64,000 nucleotides of DNA from Hyphomonas sp. (lineage in GTDB: Bacteria > Pseudomonadota > Alphaproteobacteria > Caulobacterales > Hyphomonadaceae), in the NCBI GenBank assembly GCA_013791775.1, contig VMTE01000037.1, forward strand, positions 62,001 to 126,000, written 5' to 3'. This document shows positions 49,801 through 58,392 of the stretch, in pieces. The translations under genes were made by a program, and so were the position numbers. How positions within the stretch are numbered: position 1 is the first letter of the stretch; every line of letters begins with the position of its first letter. Under the pieces are notes generated by a model that searched no databases, was not told where the DNA came from, and saw nothing but the letters and a program-made list of their open reading frames with translations.

Positions 49801-51504
49801 ATGGATAACACGTCCAAAACTGCTGAAATCGCCCCTCAAGCTGCTCCGAGCCAAAATCGTTCAAATGGGCTTTTGCGGCGCGTTCGCGCGTGGGGTCGAT
49901 TGGCGCGGCGCCTGCTTCTTCAAAAGCTGCCAGCTGAAGAAGCGCAAGAGGTCCGTCAGTCCGTGGAATCTGATGGTCAGTTTACTGAGCGCTATGCCCT
50001 GATGTGCGCGCTATCGGCCGGGATCGCAACACTTGGCCTGCTGCAATCATCAGCGGCCGTTGTCATCGGTGCGATGCTCGTTTCTCCACTCATGGCACCG
50101 ATTGCATCGCTGGGATTCGGGTTTGCTTCACTTGACGGGCGCCGGATTCAAGCTGCTGCCCGCGTTGTTGCAATCGGCGCGCTCGTGGGTATTGGGCTTG
50201 GTATGGCGCTGACTTGGCTCAGCCCTATCCGCAACGCGACTCCGGAAATTATCGCTCGCACAGCGCCGACCCTTTTGGATCTTGCGGTTGCGATACTGTC
50301 AGGCTTGGCCGGCGGCTATGCAACAGTCCATCAACGCGGTGAGACGGCAATCGGTGTAGCGATTGCAACAGCCTTGATGCCGCCGCTTGCGACTGTTGGA
50401 TACAGTCTGGCAGTCTTGAGAGTTGATTTCGCTGCGGGCGCAGCCTTGCTGTTCCTGACAAATCTGGCGGCCATCGCTTTTTCTTTCGCGCTTGTCGCGA
50501 GATTGCGAGGCGTTGCCCGTCCATTGGCGCGGGTAGAGTTCAAGCCTTTTCACATCGTCCTGGGCTCAGTTGCGTTTTTGGTGCTGGCTACCCCTTTAGC
50601 GCTTACACTGATGCAGGTAACCCAGGAGGCGACCGCCGCAAACGCAGCACGGCGCGAGATAGCGAGATATTTCGACGTCGAAGCCCAGCAAATCGTTCAG
50701 CTCAATGTTTCGTGGCGTGCATTTTCTGATCCTTCAGTTGATGCCACCGTGGTGACCCCCACATTTCGGACGGCTGCTGAACTCGAACTGCAACAAAGGT
50801 TGGCGCAAGTAATTCGGACTCAGCCAGATCTTACAATTCGGCAAGTTGTTGCCTCGGATCCTCGAGCGCAGACAGAGGCCTTGATCAACGCCGCCTTCCA
50901 AACAAGAGCCGCGGCTGAACCGGCGCCCGTCCCGCTGGATCCGGCTCTCGTGGTGCCGCAGCCGCCGATTGAGCAGGTTCGGATCGCCTCTGCTTTCCCG
51001 ATTGATGCCGCTTGGAGCGATCAGGCCGAACGAGTCATCTTTCTTCGGCCTGCTGCAATCGAAGAACTTCTGCTCGGCGATTACAGACGCGAAGAACTCC
51101 GCTTGGATTCAATGTTTACTGACTGGCGAATAGTGATCGTTCCGCCCGTTCAGGAGCGCGTTTTTCTGCCGTTCTCAACCGGCTCTGCCGCTCCGAACGC
51201 AATGACCCAAGAAGCAATCGAGGATGCCGTTTGGGCACTTTCCAGATGGAACGTGCGAAGAGTCACTTTGGAGGGTATGGCTGGGCGCCGCACGATCCGG
51301 AGCAAAGTGCTGCGAGATCTTGCATTGGCGCGCTTGGACGCAGTCTCTACGCTGCTTGCTGAAACGGATCTCCATATTTACGCTGTTATAGCGGACCGCG
51401 AGGTTACAGAACGCTTGTTCACGGCCTACGGCGACTCGCGCGTCACAGGAGTTGATATACGCATCCGGCTTGGTGTGGCGCGGCCGGACTCTTCCACGCC
51501 TTGA
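49801..51504 (+). CDS. DUF389 membrane protein with OmpA-like C-terminal domain
   Basis: A 567-residue protein. Residues about 55-275 are the DUF389 membrane domain (SAGIATLGLLQSSAAVVIGAMLVSPLMAPI, LSGLAGGYATVHQRGETAIGVAIATALMPP). A long soluble region follows, and residues about 440-550 look like an OmpA/MotB-type fold (FLPFSTGSAAPNAM..., VTLEGMAGRRTIRS..., LALARLDAVSTLL). DUF389 proteins have no established activity. It is the third gene of the channel run. Confidence 0.85.
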   Translation: MDNTSKTAEIAPQAAPSQNRSNGLLRRVRAWGRLARRLLLQKLPAEEAQEVRQSVESDGQFTERYALMCALSAGIATLGLLQSSAAVVIGAMLVSPLMAPIASLGFGFASLDGRRIQAAARVVAIGALVGIGLGMALTWLSPIRNATPEIIARTAPTLLDLAVAILSGLAGGYATVHQRGETAIGVAIATALMPPLATVGYSLAVLRVDFAAGAALLFLTNLAAIAFSFALVARLRGVARPLARVEFKPFHIVLGSVAFLVLATPLALTLMQVTQEATAANAARREIARYFDVEAQQIVQLNVSWRAFSDPSVDATVVTPTFRTAAELELQQRLAQVIRTQPDLTIRQVVASDPRAQTEALINAAFQTRAAAEPAPVPLDPALVVPQPPIEQVRIASAFPIDAAWSDQAERVIFLRPAAIEELLLGDYRREELRLDSMFTDWRIVIVPPVQERVFLPFSTGSAAPNAMTQEAIEDAVWALSRWNVRRVTLEGMAGRRTIRSKVLRDLALARLDAVSTLLAETDLHIYAVIADREVTERLFTAYGDSRVTGVDIRIRLGVARPDSSTP

Positions 51505-52154
51505 TCTTGCTGTTTTCAAGTTCACTAGTGGAATGTGTCACTTTAACGCGTCTGCGTCGTTTGAGATTGCCAGTTCCTCTGGGAATTTCCGGCCTTGCGG
51601 CTTGCCCTGAACTAAAAAGATCCGAAGCGCTGACGCAGCGCTGCCGACCGAGTGCCCGAAACGGGAAACTGTTCACGTATTCCGGCCAATATCGGTTCAG
51701 ACGAACCGGGCCATCCTCCTTGAGCTGCCCTCCATTTTGCTTCAGTTTAGCCGTAGACTGATTATATCCGCCCAGTGTTTTCTGCTGCCTGACAGGTGAA
51801 CTGCTGCCTTGGGCCAGAAGTCAGAAACTCAGCTGAGAAGTGTTTCAAGACGTGTCCGCTGGGCGGCGTGCTTTTCCGATAGGTGTTGCGCAATAGAAGG
51901 GGTGAAAGATGCGTCGGGATTGGCCCGGCGCCGCCTGCTTGATCGGCCAGCGGGTAATCATCGGCGGCAGGTCGGGAATCGGGTCGGATACGGTGCAAGC
52001 CACTTGCGTACTGGGTTCGCCTTGGTCGCAATGAAGCCCGCCGCTCCGTCTTCCGCCTTGGGTAGCAGATTGTCGATGGTGGAGCCGCGTATTGTGGTCC
52101 AGTGTAGGTCTGGATTTGCGGCGTGGGTCGTCGCGGATTGTTTTGAGGTGCGAC
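51505..52154. other. 650-bp gap in the island, nothing recognised
   Basis: Several ORFs of 80-160 codons cross this stretch on both strands, but all have shadow-like composition and no domain. Ends of the DUF389 transcript and the promoter of the SLC13-type gene must lie here. No insertion-sequence ends were seen. Confidence 0.4.
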
Positions 52155-53912
52155 TTGGAGATTTCCCAAGCTTGGCAGATCGGCGCTGTGTTCGCTGCTG
52201 GACTGCTGGCGTTCGCAAGCAACAGAGTGCGACACGATCTGATCGCCATCCTGATGCTCCTGGCCGCCGTCGCGCTTGGGGTTGTCGCGCCGGTCGAGGC
52301 GTTCTCCGGGTTCGGGGACCCGGTTGTGGTTACGGTTGCCTGTGTGATGGTCCTTAGCGCGTCGGTTGCGCGCTCGGGAATACTGTCAATTGTATTGGGG
52401 CCGTTTTCGCGCCTCCTTTCCAATGAGGTCGGCCTGACAGTCATCTTCTCCGGATTGTGTGCGACCGCGTCGGCGTTCATCAACAATGTGGGAGCGGTAG
52501 CGCTTTTGCTCCCGGCTGCGCTGGCTGCGTGCCGGTCGGCCTCGGTCTCTCCGAGCCGGGTCCTCATGCCGATGGCGTATGCATCATTGCTCGGCGGCCT
52601 TGTTACCTTGATCGGCACCCCTCCTAACCTGCTCATTTCGCAGGTACGGATCGCCGAGCTTGGCGCCGGTTTCTCCATGTTCGACTTCGCACCCGTTGGA
52701 CTGAGTGTGGCTGTGGTTGGTCTCGCCAGTATGGTTTTGATGCGAAAAATGCTTCCGGAGCGACTCCCGCCCGGCTCCGACAGTCCCTTGTTCAAAGTCG
52801 CGGACTACCTGTTTGAAGTGAGGGTGGCGCAGACCGCCCTCGATCGGGAACTGACAGTTGGGGATGTGCATACAATGGTCGTCGATTCCGATCAGCTGCG
52901 CGTGCACGCCATTGATCGCGAGGGCATCATTTTCGCAGCGCCCAACGACACCAGATCGCTGAAAGCCGGCGATCTGTTGCAGATCGAAGGACGCGCGCCC
53001 GTTTTGTTTGAAGTTGCGAAGACGCTCGGATTCGAGGTCTTGCGCCATGAGCACGAAACAAAACTGGACGCGGCGGTATTCGAATGTGTCGTACCTGCGC
53101 GCTCGCAGTTGATCATGGCGCACAATCCACAGCGAAAACTATCAATAGTCGGCGCGTCGCTCATCGCAGTGAGCCGAAATGGCCGCTCTCTCATCGAGCG
53201 GCTGGATACGCTCAGGCTGCAGGCGGGTGACGTCCTGTTGCTGCAGGCGTCCGACGGAACACGAGCCGCCATCGTCGAAGCGTTTCGGCTGTTACCCTTG
53301 GCGGACAGAACGCTGAGCATCGGTAAGCAGAAACTAGACTGGCGTGCGCCGGCGGTGATGTTCGGTGCGGTGATGGCGGCCTCGCTGGCGGTCGCCCCGC
53401 TAGCCATCGCGCTTCTTTCGGCAATCGCAGTTCTGACGCTCTTGGGGCGGATCGGCGGGAAGGCATATTCTGAGATCGATTGGTCGATCATCGTGCTTCT
53501 CGCGTGCCTGCTTCCGGTAGCCCAAGCATTTACTACATCGGGAGCCGGCACTGCAATCGGGATTTGGATAGCCGATGTGACGACGGGCGCATCGGCTATC
53601 ATGGTCATCTTCACCGTGCTCGCCCTCACCATGGTCGTCACACCGTTCGTGAACAATGCAGCTGCGGTTTTGCTGATGGCGCCGATTGCGCTGGAGGTTG
53701 GGCGGGCGACAGGTGTTGCGCCGGACGCAATGCTGATGGCGGTCGCCCTTGGCGCATCCTCGGCGTTCATCACGCCAATCGGTCACCAGTCAAACACGCT
53801 TGTCATGGGGCCGGGCGGCTACCACTTCTTTGATTATGTTCGTATTGGCGCCCCGCTTAGTGCTGTCGTCCTTGTTCTGGGAACGATCATGATCAGGGTC
53901 GTTTGGCTTTAA
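52155..53912 (+). CDS. SLC13-type (DASS) transporter with central RCK_C domains
   Basis: A 585-residue carrier with two membrane halves separated by a soluble insert. The first half has AFINNVGAVALLLPAAL and LIGTPPNLLIS; the second has FVNNAAAVLLMAP and ITPIGHQSNTLVMGPGGY, the duplicated family hairpins. Residues about 200-380 contain two RCK_C/TrkA-C-like repeats (DSDQLRVHAIDREGIIFAAP...LKAGDLLQIEG and LSIVGASLIAVSRNGRSL...LQAGDVLLLQ). The TTG at 52155 has GAGG upstream; the ORF extends to a TTG at 52092. Substrates of relatives include sulfate and dicarboxylates; unknown here. Confidence 0.9.
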   Translation: MEISQAWQIGAVFAAGLLAFASNRVRHDLIAILMLLAAVALGVVAPVEAFSGFGDPVVVTVACVMVLSASVARSGILSIVLGPFSRLLSNEVGLTVIFSGLCATASAFINNVGAVALLLPAALAACRSASVSPSRVLMPMAYASLLGGLVTLIGTPPNLLISQVRIAELGAGFSMFDFAPVGLSVAVVGLASMVLMRKMLPERLPPGSDSPLFKVADYLFEVRVAQTALDRELTVGDVHTMVVDSDQLRVHAIDREGIIFAAPNDTRSLKAGDLLQIEGRAPVLFEVAKTLGFEVLRHEHETKLDAAVFECVVPARSQLIMAHNPQRKLSIVGASLIAVSRNGRSLIERLDTLRLQAGDVLLLQASDGTRAAIVEAFRLLPLADRTLSIGKQKLDWRAPAVMFGAVMAASLAVAPLAIALLSAIAVLTLLGRIGGKAYSEIDWSIIVLLACLLPVAQAFTTSGAGTAIGIWIADVTTGASAIMVIFTVLALTMVVTPFVNNAAAVLLMAPIALEVGRATGVAPDAMLMAVALGASSAFITPIGHQSNTLVMGPGGYHFFDYVRIGAPLSAVVLVLGTIMIRVVWL

Positions 53913-54036
53913 GCTCGAACGACCGCCTATGGCCAGGTCGGTTAGTTCGCCGGATCGTCTGTCAGTGTTCTCACGCTTCTCGAACTCAGGCCTTCGCCCG
54001 ATCATCAGCGTCTGGCGGAACGCCACTGGCCGACGG

Positions 54037-55044
54037 TTAGAGGCCTCCAAAACGAGCGCCGACTATTACAATCAAGAGGCTGAGGAGAAGGGTCCAAACG
54101 GCCAGAATCCCGCCCGTGATCCGCCAGCTCTGGGGTGGCAGACCTTGCGCGAGAAAAGTCGCTATGCCCGCCACATTGATGCAAACAAGATTGGCGCCGA
54201 ACAGCAGGAACGCGCTTAACGCCAGCTCCGGATGACCAGAGCCCAATAACAAGCCGGCCGCCGACAGAGGTGGCACAAGCGCCACCGCGATCATCACACC
54301 GACCAAGGACAATGCCGTGCCTCGGCTAAATGCCAGCACCCCAGTGGCGCCGCTCGCCAAAGCGAGCACAAGGTCGGCGGGATTGATCACCGTGCGGTTC
54401 AACAATTCCGGCACAGTGATGTCGACCTCAACAAAGCGCCCGAGGAACGACATGAGCATGAGAGTCAGGGCTGCGCCGACAGCCACCGTGGTGGCTGCTC
54501 TTCTACCGAGGCGATGATCTCCCAGAGTGCCCGCCATCGCCATGCCAATGGACGGCCCCAGAAACGGCGCGATGACCATCGCGCCTATAACGATCGCCGT
54601 TTGCCCGCTCCGCATTCCAAGAGCCGCGATGAGCGCAGACGCCAAGGCCGTGAACACAAAGCTTGAACTTAGTCGGACACTATCTTCGATGTCTTCATAA
54701 AGCTCATCTGTGCTCAACCGGCCGCGGCTGAAGAATGCTTCCAGCCGACTTTGCGGGCGTAGCCCTCGCTCATCGGGCAATGAGGATTCATTTGTCTCCC
54801 TAAGAGGAGGAACAAGCGCCTCAACAGGCAAGACGACGACATTGAAAGTATCAACTGCTGAAAATGTGGCGTCGAGATCCTTGAGGAGCCGTTCCAAATA
54901 GCGCCCCTGCACCACACACAACACGCTCTCGGTTACGCCTTGAACCGGTCGGGTCCAGACCCGACGGGCGTGGCGCTTTGCAATTGAACTCGCCAGTGCA
55001 ACCTCAGCATCAGGCACAAACACCATCACGAGCCGTGCAGCCAT
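54037..55044 (-). CDS. DUF389 (TIGR00341-like) membrane protein
   Basis: A 335-residue protein with a soluble N-terminal domain (1-115, LVMVFVPDAEVALASSIAKR) and the DUF389 membrane domain (FTALASALIAALGMRSGQTAIVIGAMVIAPFLGPSIGMAMAGTLGD, then SGATGVLAFSRGTALSLVGVMIAVALVPPLSAAG). It is the second DUF389 protein of the island and has a different layout from the first: soluble part in front rather than behind. It is convergent with the SLC13-type gene. Activity unknown. Confidence 0.87.
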   Translation of the reverse strand: MAARLVMVFVPDAEVALASSIAKRHARRVWTRPVQGVTESVLCVVQGRYLERLLKDLDATFSAVDTFNVVVLPVEALVPPLRETNESSLPDERGLRPQSRLEAFFSRGRLSTDELYEDIEDSVRLSSSFVFTALASALIAALGMRSGQTAIVIGAMVIAPFLGPSIGMAMAGTLGDHRLGRRAATTVAVGAALTLMLMSFLGRFVEVDITVPELLNRTVINPADLVLALASGATGVLAFSRGTALSLVGVMIAVALVPPLSAAGLLLGSGHPELALSAFLLFGANLVCINVAGIATFLAQGLPPQSWRITGGILAVWTLLLSLLIVIVGARFGGL

Positions 55045-55327
55045 TTTGCTTTCAACCGAGTTTGGAGGCTAAAGCGGTATCCGCCGATGCCTCAAGGCTA
55101 GTCGCAAAGCCTAACGGACTCAATGACCATTTGGGGCCAACAGGGTCGCTCTAACAGCCAGCATCGCTGACTGGCAGCGTGGATCCGATTGTGTCATTCG
55201 ACCGGCTTACCGACACCAGGCCCGACTTCGGCGATTCCGGCCATAGGCACCCGTTCTGGAACGACAGCGACCTCGACCGGCTGATTGCAATGAGCTAGCA
55301 ATTCAACTGATCTAACGTGGGGCGCGC

Positions 55328-55504
55328 GTGACCGACATTTTCCACTCCCACAACCGCGAGTATCAGGCCCGCGCGAAGCTATTCGCCGGGGCGTTTGAGG
55401 CGCAGGGCTTCAAGGTCTGGTGAGATGTCGGTCTGCGCACCGGAGAAGCTTGCGACCAAGTGACCGAGAGAGCCCTTCGAGTAGCCAGGGCTGCACGATC
55501 ATAG
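55328..55504 (+). pseudogene. TIR-domain protein remnant, truncated with in-frame stop
   Basis: From GTG 55328 the frame reads VTDIFHSHNREYQARAKLF...EAQGFKVW, then TGA at 55421-55423, then DVGLRTGEACDQVTERALRVARAA and TAG at 55502-55504. This matches the first ~55 residues of a TIR domain, in which the normal sequence is FKVWWD followed by an (I/V)xxAL helix; the TGA stands at the second Trp. The rest of the domain is gone. A short unrelated reading frame (55191-55298) lies before it. It is probably the residue of a TIR defence or signalling gene. Confidence 0.78.
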
Positions 55505-55543
55505 GCCAATCGTGGTTTTGATTGAGGTTGCGCCTTGAAGTTC

Positions 55544-55563
55544 GCTGCACATTTTGCTGCACA
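55544..55563 (+). repeat. Two GCTGCACA repeats, 12-bp period (right arm-type sites)
   Basis: GCTGCACA at 55544-55551 and 55556-55563 repeat the motif and 12-bp spacing found beside attL, in the same orientation. They lie 74 bp inside the right end of the island. Likely integrase arm sites. Confidence 0.65.
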
Positions 55564-55636
55564 ATTCACTTCTCACGAAATTTAAAAGTATATATTTTAC
55601 AGATCTTTAGGATCTGTTGAATTTAGAATCGCCGGA

Positions 55637-55650
55637 CTCCTCCTCCGCCA
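55637..55650. repeat. attR: copy of the tRNA-Ser 3' end
   Basis: CTCCTCCTCCGCCA is identical to the last 14 bases of the tRNA at 44047-44060. It marks the right end of the island; the flanking sequence differs on both sides. Confidence 0.82.
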
Positions 55651-55773
55651 TCAGATGTGACCGGAACCGTACCCTATCTTCTTGGCATCCGGGTGCCGCC
55701 GGACGCAGACCGGGTGGCCTCACCAATCATCGCCATTCGCGTCACTTCCGGTCCCAGCCCGCCGGCGGCCAAC

Positions 55774-56688
55774 TTACGCACTTGAACCACTCCGTCTGTA
55801 GACGGCCGGCGAAACTCCAAGACGGCGTTTGAAGGCGCGCGAAAAGGACACTTCAGATCCATACCCTACCTTTTCCGCCACCTCCGGCAGCGGCAATCGC
55901 GTGCGCAAAAGCAGATCGCGCCCAACCATGATCCTCCATGTTGAAAGATACTCGATCGGCGAGACGGCCACCGTTTCCTTGAACGCTTTCGACAACGCAG
56001 AGCGCGACATGCCGGCACTCCGGGCAAGGCCGGGCAAATCAAGCGAACTGGCATAGCCGGAATGGATGAGGGAAACCGCTTTGGCGAGGCGGGCGTCGGT
56101 GAGTGCGCGCAGAAAACCGCTCTCAGCACCATTTTCACGGTAGTGCTCCCGGATGATCATCACAAGCAGCACTTCGGCATGCCGATCAACGATCAGCTGG
56201 AACCCCGGCTCTGCGCCTGCCAGTTCGGGAATGATCTGGTCCAGCAAGCCGAAAAGCGCAGATTGCTGGCGACCGCGCACGGAACGGAGATGGACAAGGT
56301 CGGGAAGGTCTTCGAACAGCGGGTGGGCGACCTCGGTGCTGTAGGCGAAATGGCCGCAGATGATCCGTGCCGGGCGCTGGCCGGTTGAGAACAATGGTTC
56401 CGGATCGCCAAGGGATTTCATAAATGCCTCGCCCGAAACCGGGCGCTGTCCCGACTTGTCGGTCAGCACGTGCGCCGAGCCGCGCGGGAAGAGAAGGACT
56501 TCGCCGGTCCGCACTTCGCGCGCTTCTCCCTGATATTCCAGAATGCAAGAGCCACCCGTGACCGCGTGAAACTGCGCAAAGGCCTTTCCGCCCATTTCCA
56601 TCGCGAAGGGAGCGTGAAATTCACGCTCGAAATAGACGCAGGCTTCAAGCTGCACCCGCTTCATTATCTCGCTCAGAGGGTCGGTCAT
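55774..56688 (-). CDS. AraC family regulator with cupin-like sensor domain
   Basis: A 304-residue regulator. The N-terminal cupin-type domain (HAVTGGSCILEYQGEAREVRTGEVLLFPRGSAH, about 40-75) matches the AraC_binding/cupin_6 kind. The C-terminal two-HTH domain (about 205-300) includes LDLPGLARSAGMSRSALSKAF and LPEVAEKVGYGSEVSFSRAFKRRLGVSP. It faces a secreted cupin gene across 173 bp and probably controls it. Ligand unknown. Confidence 0.92.
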   Translation of the reverse strand: MTDPLSEIMKRVQLEACVYFEREFHAPFAMEMGGKAFAQFHAVTGGSCILEYQGEAREVRTGEVLLFPRGSAHVLTDKSGQRPVSGEAFMKSLGDPEPLFSTGQRPARIICGHFAYSTEVAHPLFEDLPDLVHLRSVRGRQQSALFGLLDQIIPELAGAEPGFQLIVDRHAEVLLVMIIREHYRENGAESGFLRALTDARLAKAVSLIHSGYASSLDLPGLARSAGMSRSALSKAFKETVAVSPIEYLSTWRIMVGRDLLLRTRLPLPEVAEKVGYGSEVSFSRAFKRRLGVSPAVYRRSGSSA

Positions 56689-56861
56689 CGTCGGCTTTCT
56701 TGGATCGGACCATCAAAATCCGGTCTGATGGAAGACGCATCATAAATCCAGAACCAACAGATTCTTGCGGACGATCTGTTTGGTTTTACAGCAGAACGGT
56801 CATTCGGTCTGGTATCCCGGTTGGACATACTGTGCAGGTAGTCAACAAAGGAACTGCACGA

Positions 56862-57302
56862 ATGAAAATGACAACTCTGGTTCTCTCAGCGCTCATCGCG
56901 ATGCCCGTGTTTGCGGGCGCGGCCTCGGCCGAGGAGCCGCTCGATCCGAACAAGCCGATGGTGGTTCAGCGAGAGTCGTTGACCTACTTCGCATTGAATG
57001 ACGCAATTCGCATGGCCGACGCCTATGGCGCACTTGCCGAGGGCATGCATGGAACTTTTGGCAAATTTCCGGCCCATTTCGACGCGGGGCTTCATACCCA
57101 CACAGGGGCGTATCGCGGCGTTGTCATCAAGGGCGTCATGACCAATCCCTTCGGTGAAGAAACCAATCCGCCGCAGATGGAGCCCGGCTCCTATTGGTAT
57201 GTTCCTGCGGGCATGGTGCACTCCACCGCATGCGTTTCGGACGAACCTTGCGAATTCTTCTTCTATGCGGATGACGGTTTCGACTTCCACCCGGCAGAAT
57301 AG
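56862..57302 (+). CDS. Secreted DUF4437-type cupin protein
   Basis: A 146-residue protein with a signal peptide cut after GAASA. The start at 56862 follows AAAGGA; the ORF is open back to 56700 without family features. Cupin residues are visible: GLHTHTGAYRGVVIKGVMTNP (His pair), PGSYWYVPAGMVHS (His) and CEFFFYADDGFDFHP. A metal-binding beta-barrel in the periplasm is likely. Activity unknown. It is probably regulated by the divergent AraC-type protein. Confidence 0.88.
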   Translation: MKMTTLVLSALIAMPVFAGAASAEEPLDPNKPMVVQRESLTYFALNDAIRMADAYGALAEGMHGTFGKFPAHFDAGLHTHTGAYRGVVIKGVMTNPFGEETNPPQMEPGSYWYVPAGMVHSTACVSDEPCEFFFYADDGFDFHPAE

Positions 57303-57308
57303 TGAATA

Positions 57309-57334
57309 GGCGGCGTAGTTTCGGCTACGCCGCC
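57309..57334. terminator. 10-bp hairpin between cupin and GDT1 genes
   Basis: GGCGGCGTAG and CTACGCCGCC form a perfect 10-bp stem with a TTTCGG loop, 6 bp after the cupin stop and 24 bp before the convergent GDT1 stop. No T-run follows, so it may serve both genes as a stem-only terminator. Confidence 0.6.
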
Positions 57335-57357
57335 GAACCCTGCTCCCGCCGCCAGCG

Positions 57358-57933
57358 CTATCCGATCAGACCTGCGGTCTGAGCCAGCACCCACAAACCG
57401 ATCACGAGGAACAACCCGGCCGCAATGTAGCGAACCACATTCAGCGGCACGTGTTCCAGCAGCTTGTGGCCGAGCAGCACGGCCGGCACGTTTGCCAGCA
57501 ACATGCCGAGCGTGGTGCCCATCGTGACGGCGACGACATCATGGAACCGGGCGCCCAGCGCGATGGTCGCGATCTGCGTCTTGTCGCCCATCTCCACCAG
57601 GAAGAAGGCAATGACGGTTGCGATGAATGCCCCGAACCGGGCAGGTTTCGGCTCGGCTTCCTCATCCAGCTTGTCCGGAACGAGTGTCCAGGCGGCCATG
57701 GCAATGAAGGACAAGGCTATAAGGTAGCGAAACCATTGTCCGTCCAGGATGGACGCGACTTGCGAGCCGATCAGCGCCGCAATGAAGTGGTTGGCCACGG
57801 TCGCCACGAAGATGCCTGCAATGATCGTCAGGGGCTGTTTGAACCGCGCGGCTAGGACAATCGCCAGCAATTGGGTCTTGTCGCCGATTTCGGCGAGTGC
57901 AACGACCGCCGTTGATGTGAAGAGCGCTTCCAT
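57358..57933 (-). CDS. TMEM165/GDT1 family Mn2+ exporter
   Basis: A 191-residue UPF0016 protein with six predicted membrane helices. The twin signature E-x-GDKT/S occurs twice, as VALAEIGDKTQLLAI (near residue 10) and FLVEMGDKTQIATIAL (near 112), which supplies the cation sites. Bacterial relatives such as MneA export Mn2+. The start at 57933 follows GGAGA; the ORF extends 12 codons further without need. An upstream yybP-ykoY element strongly supports a manganese role. Confidence 0.92.
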   Translation of the reverse strand: MEALFTSTAVVALAEIGDKTQLLAIVLAARFKQPLTIIAGIFVATVANHFIAALIGSQVASILDGQWFRYLIALSFIAMAAWTLVPDKLDEEAEPKPARFGAFIATVIAFFLVEMGDKTQIATIALGARFHDVVAVTMGTTLGMLLANVPAVLLGHKLLEHVPLNVVRYIAAGLFLVIGLWVLAQTAGLIG

Positions 57934-57945
57934 GATCCAGTCTCC

Positions 57946-57995
57946 GGGCCGGGCGGCGTTGAAAACCAACAGACATCAATCTCGCCGCCCGGCCC
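57946..57995 (-). promoter_or_regulatory. Long stem before the GDT1 start (riboswitch expression platform)
   Basis: GGGCCGGGCGGCG and CGCCGCCCGGCCC are perfect 13-bp arms around a 24-nt loop. On the mRNA the 3' arm abuts GGAGA, the ribosome site of the exporter gene. It lies between the Mn2+ aptamer and the start codon, so it probably carries out the on/off switch, by access to the ribosome site or early termination. Confidence 0.65.
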
Positions 57996-58008
57996 CGAGC
58001 GGAGAAAT

Positions 58009-58135
58009 GATGCCATTGGTCTCGCCCAAGCGGTCTCCCGCTTCCATCGCACCACGGCCTCTCGACCGAGCATGTTGACACGGTGGCTCGTCCCTTGGGA
58101 CGACTGGCTACTCCCCAGTGACCCGCAGCCTCTAA
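58009..58135 (-). promoter_or_regulatory. yybP-ykoY manganese riboswitch
   Basis: On the minus strand the leader has the class signatures in order: CTGGGGAGTAGCC (complement of 58107-58119), GTCAACATGCTCGG in the second loop, and GGCGAGACCAATGGC at the 3' side (58010-58024). The GGTC before the first and GACC in the last can pair to close the aptamer. This class binds Mn2+ and turns on Mn2+ exporters, and its downstream gene here is a GDT1-type exporter. Boundaries are approximate. Confidence 0.9.
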
Positions 58136-58392
58136 TTGCCGGGAACGCCATTTGCAAGCCGGTAACTGCCCCACCTCGCGCCCGTCTCCTTGGAGGCGCC
58201 GGAAAAATGGTTTCCGCTCAACACAAGGATGTTAACGACGAGATTGCGATTAAAAGTTGTGTCTTTTTTGGGCGCTGGCTAAGGTCCGATCCGGAATCAG
58301 TTTATATTCATTGAGCCGAGAAACGATGCGCTTCAAAATGAACGCGCGTAAGTGGCGACTACAGCGGGCCGAGCCAGAAGGGCAAACATCGC

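Noticed and set aside
51762..52235. 157-codon minus-strand ORF upstream of the SLC13-type gene
   Set aside because: Pro/Arg/Ser-rich shadow composition and no recognisable domain; considered a transposase remnant at first but no motif or terminal repeat supports that.
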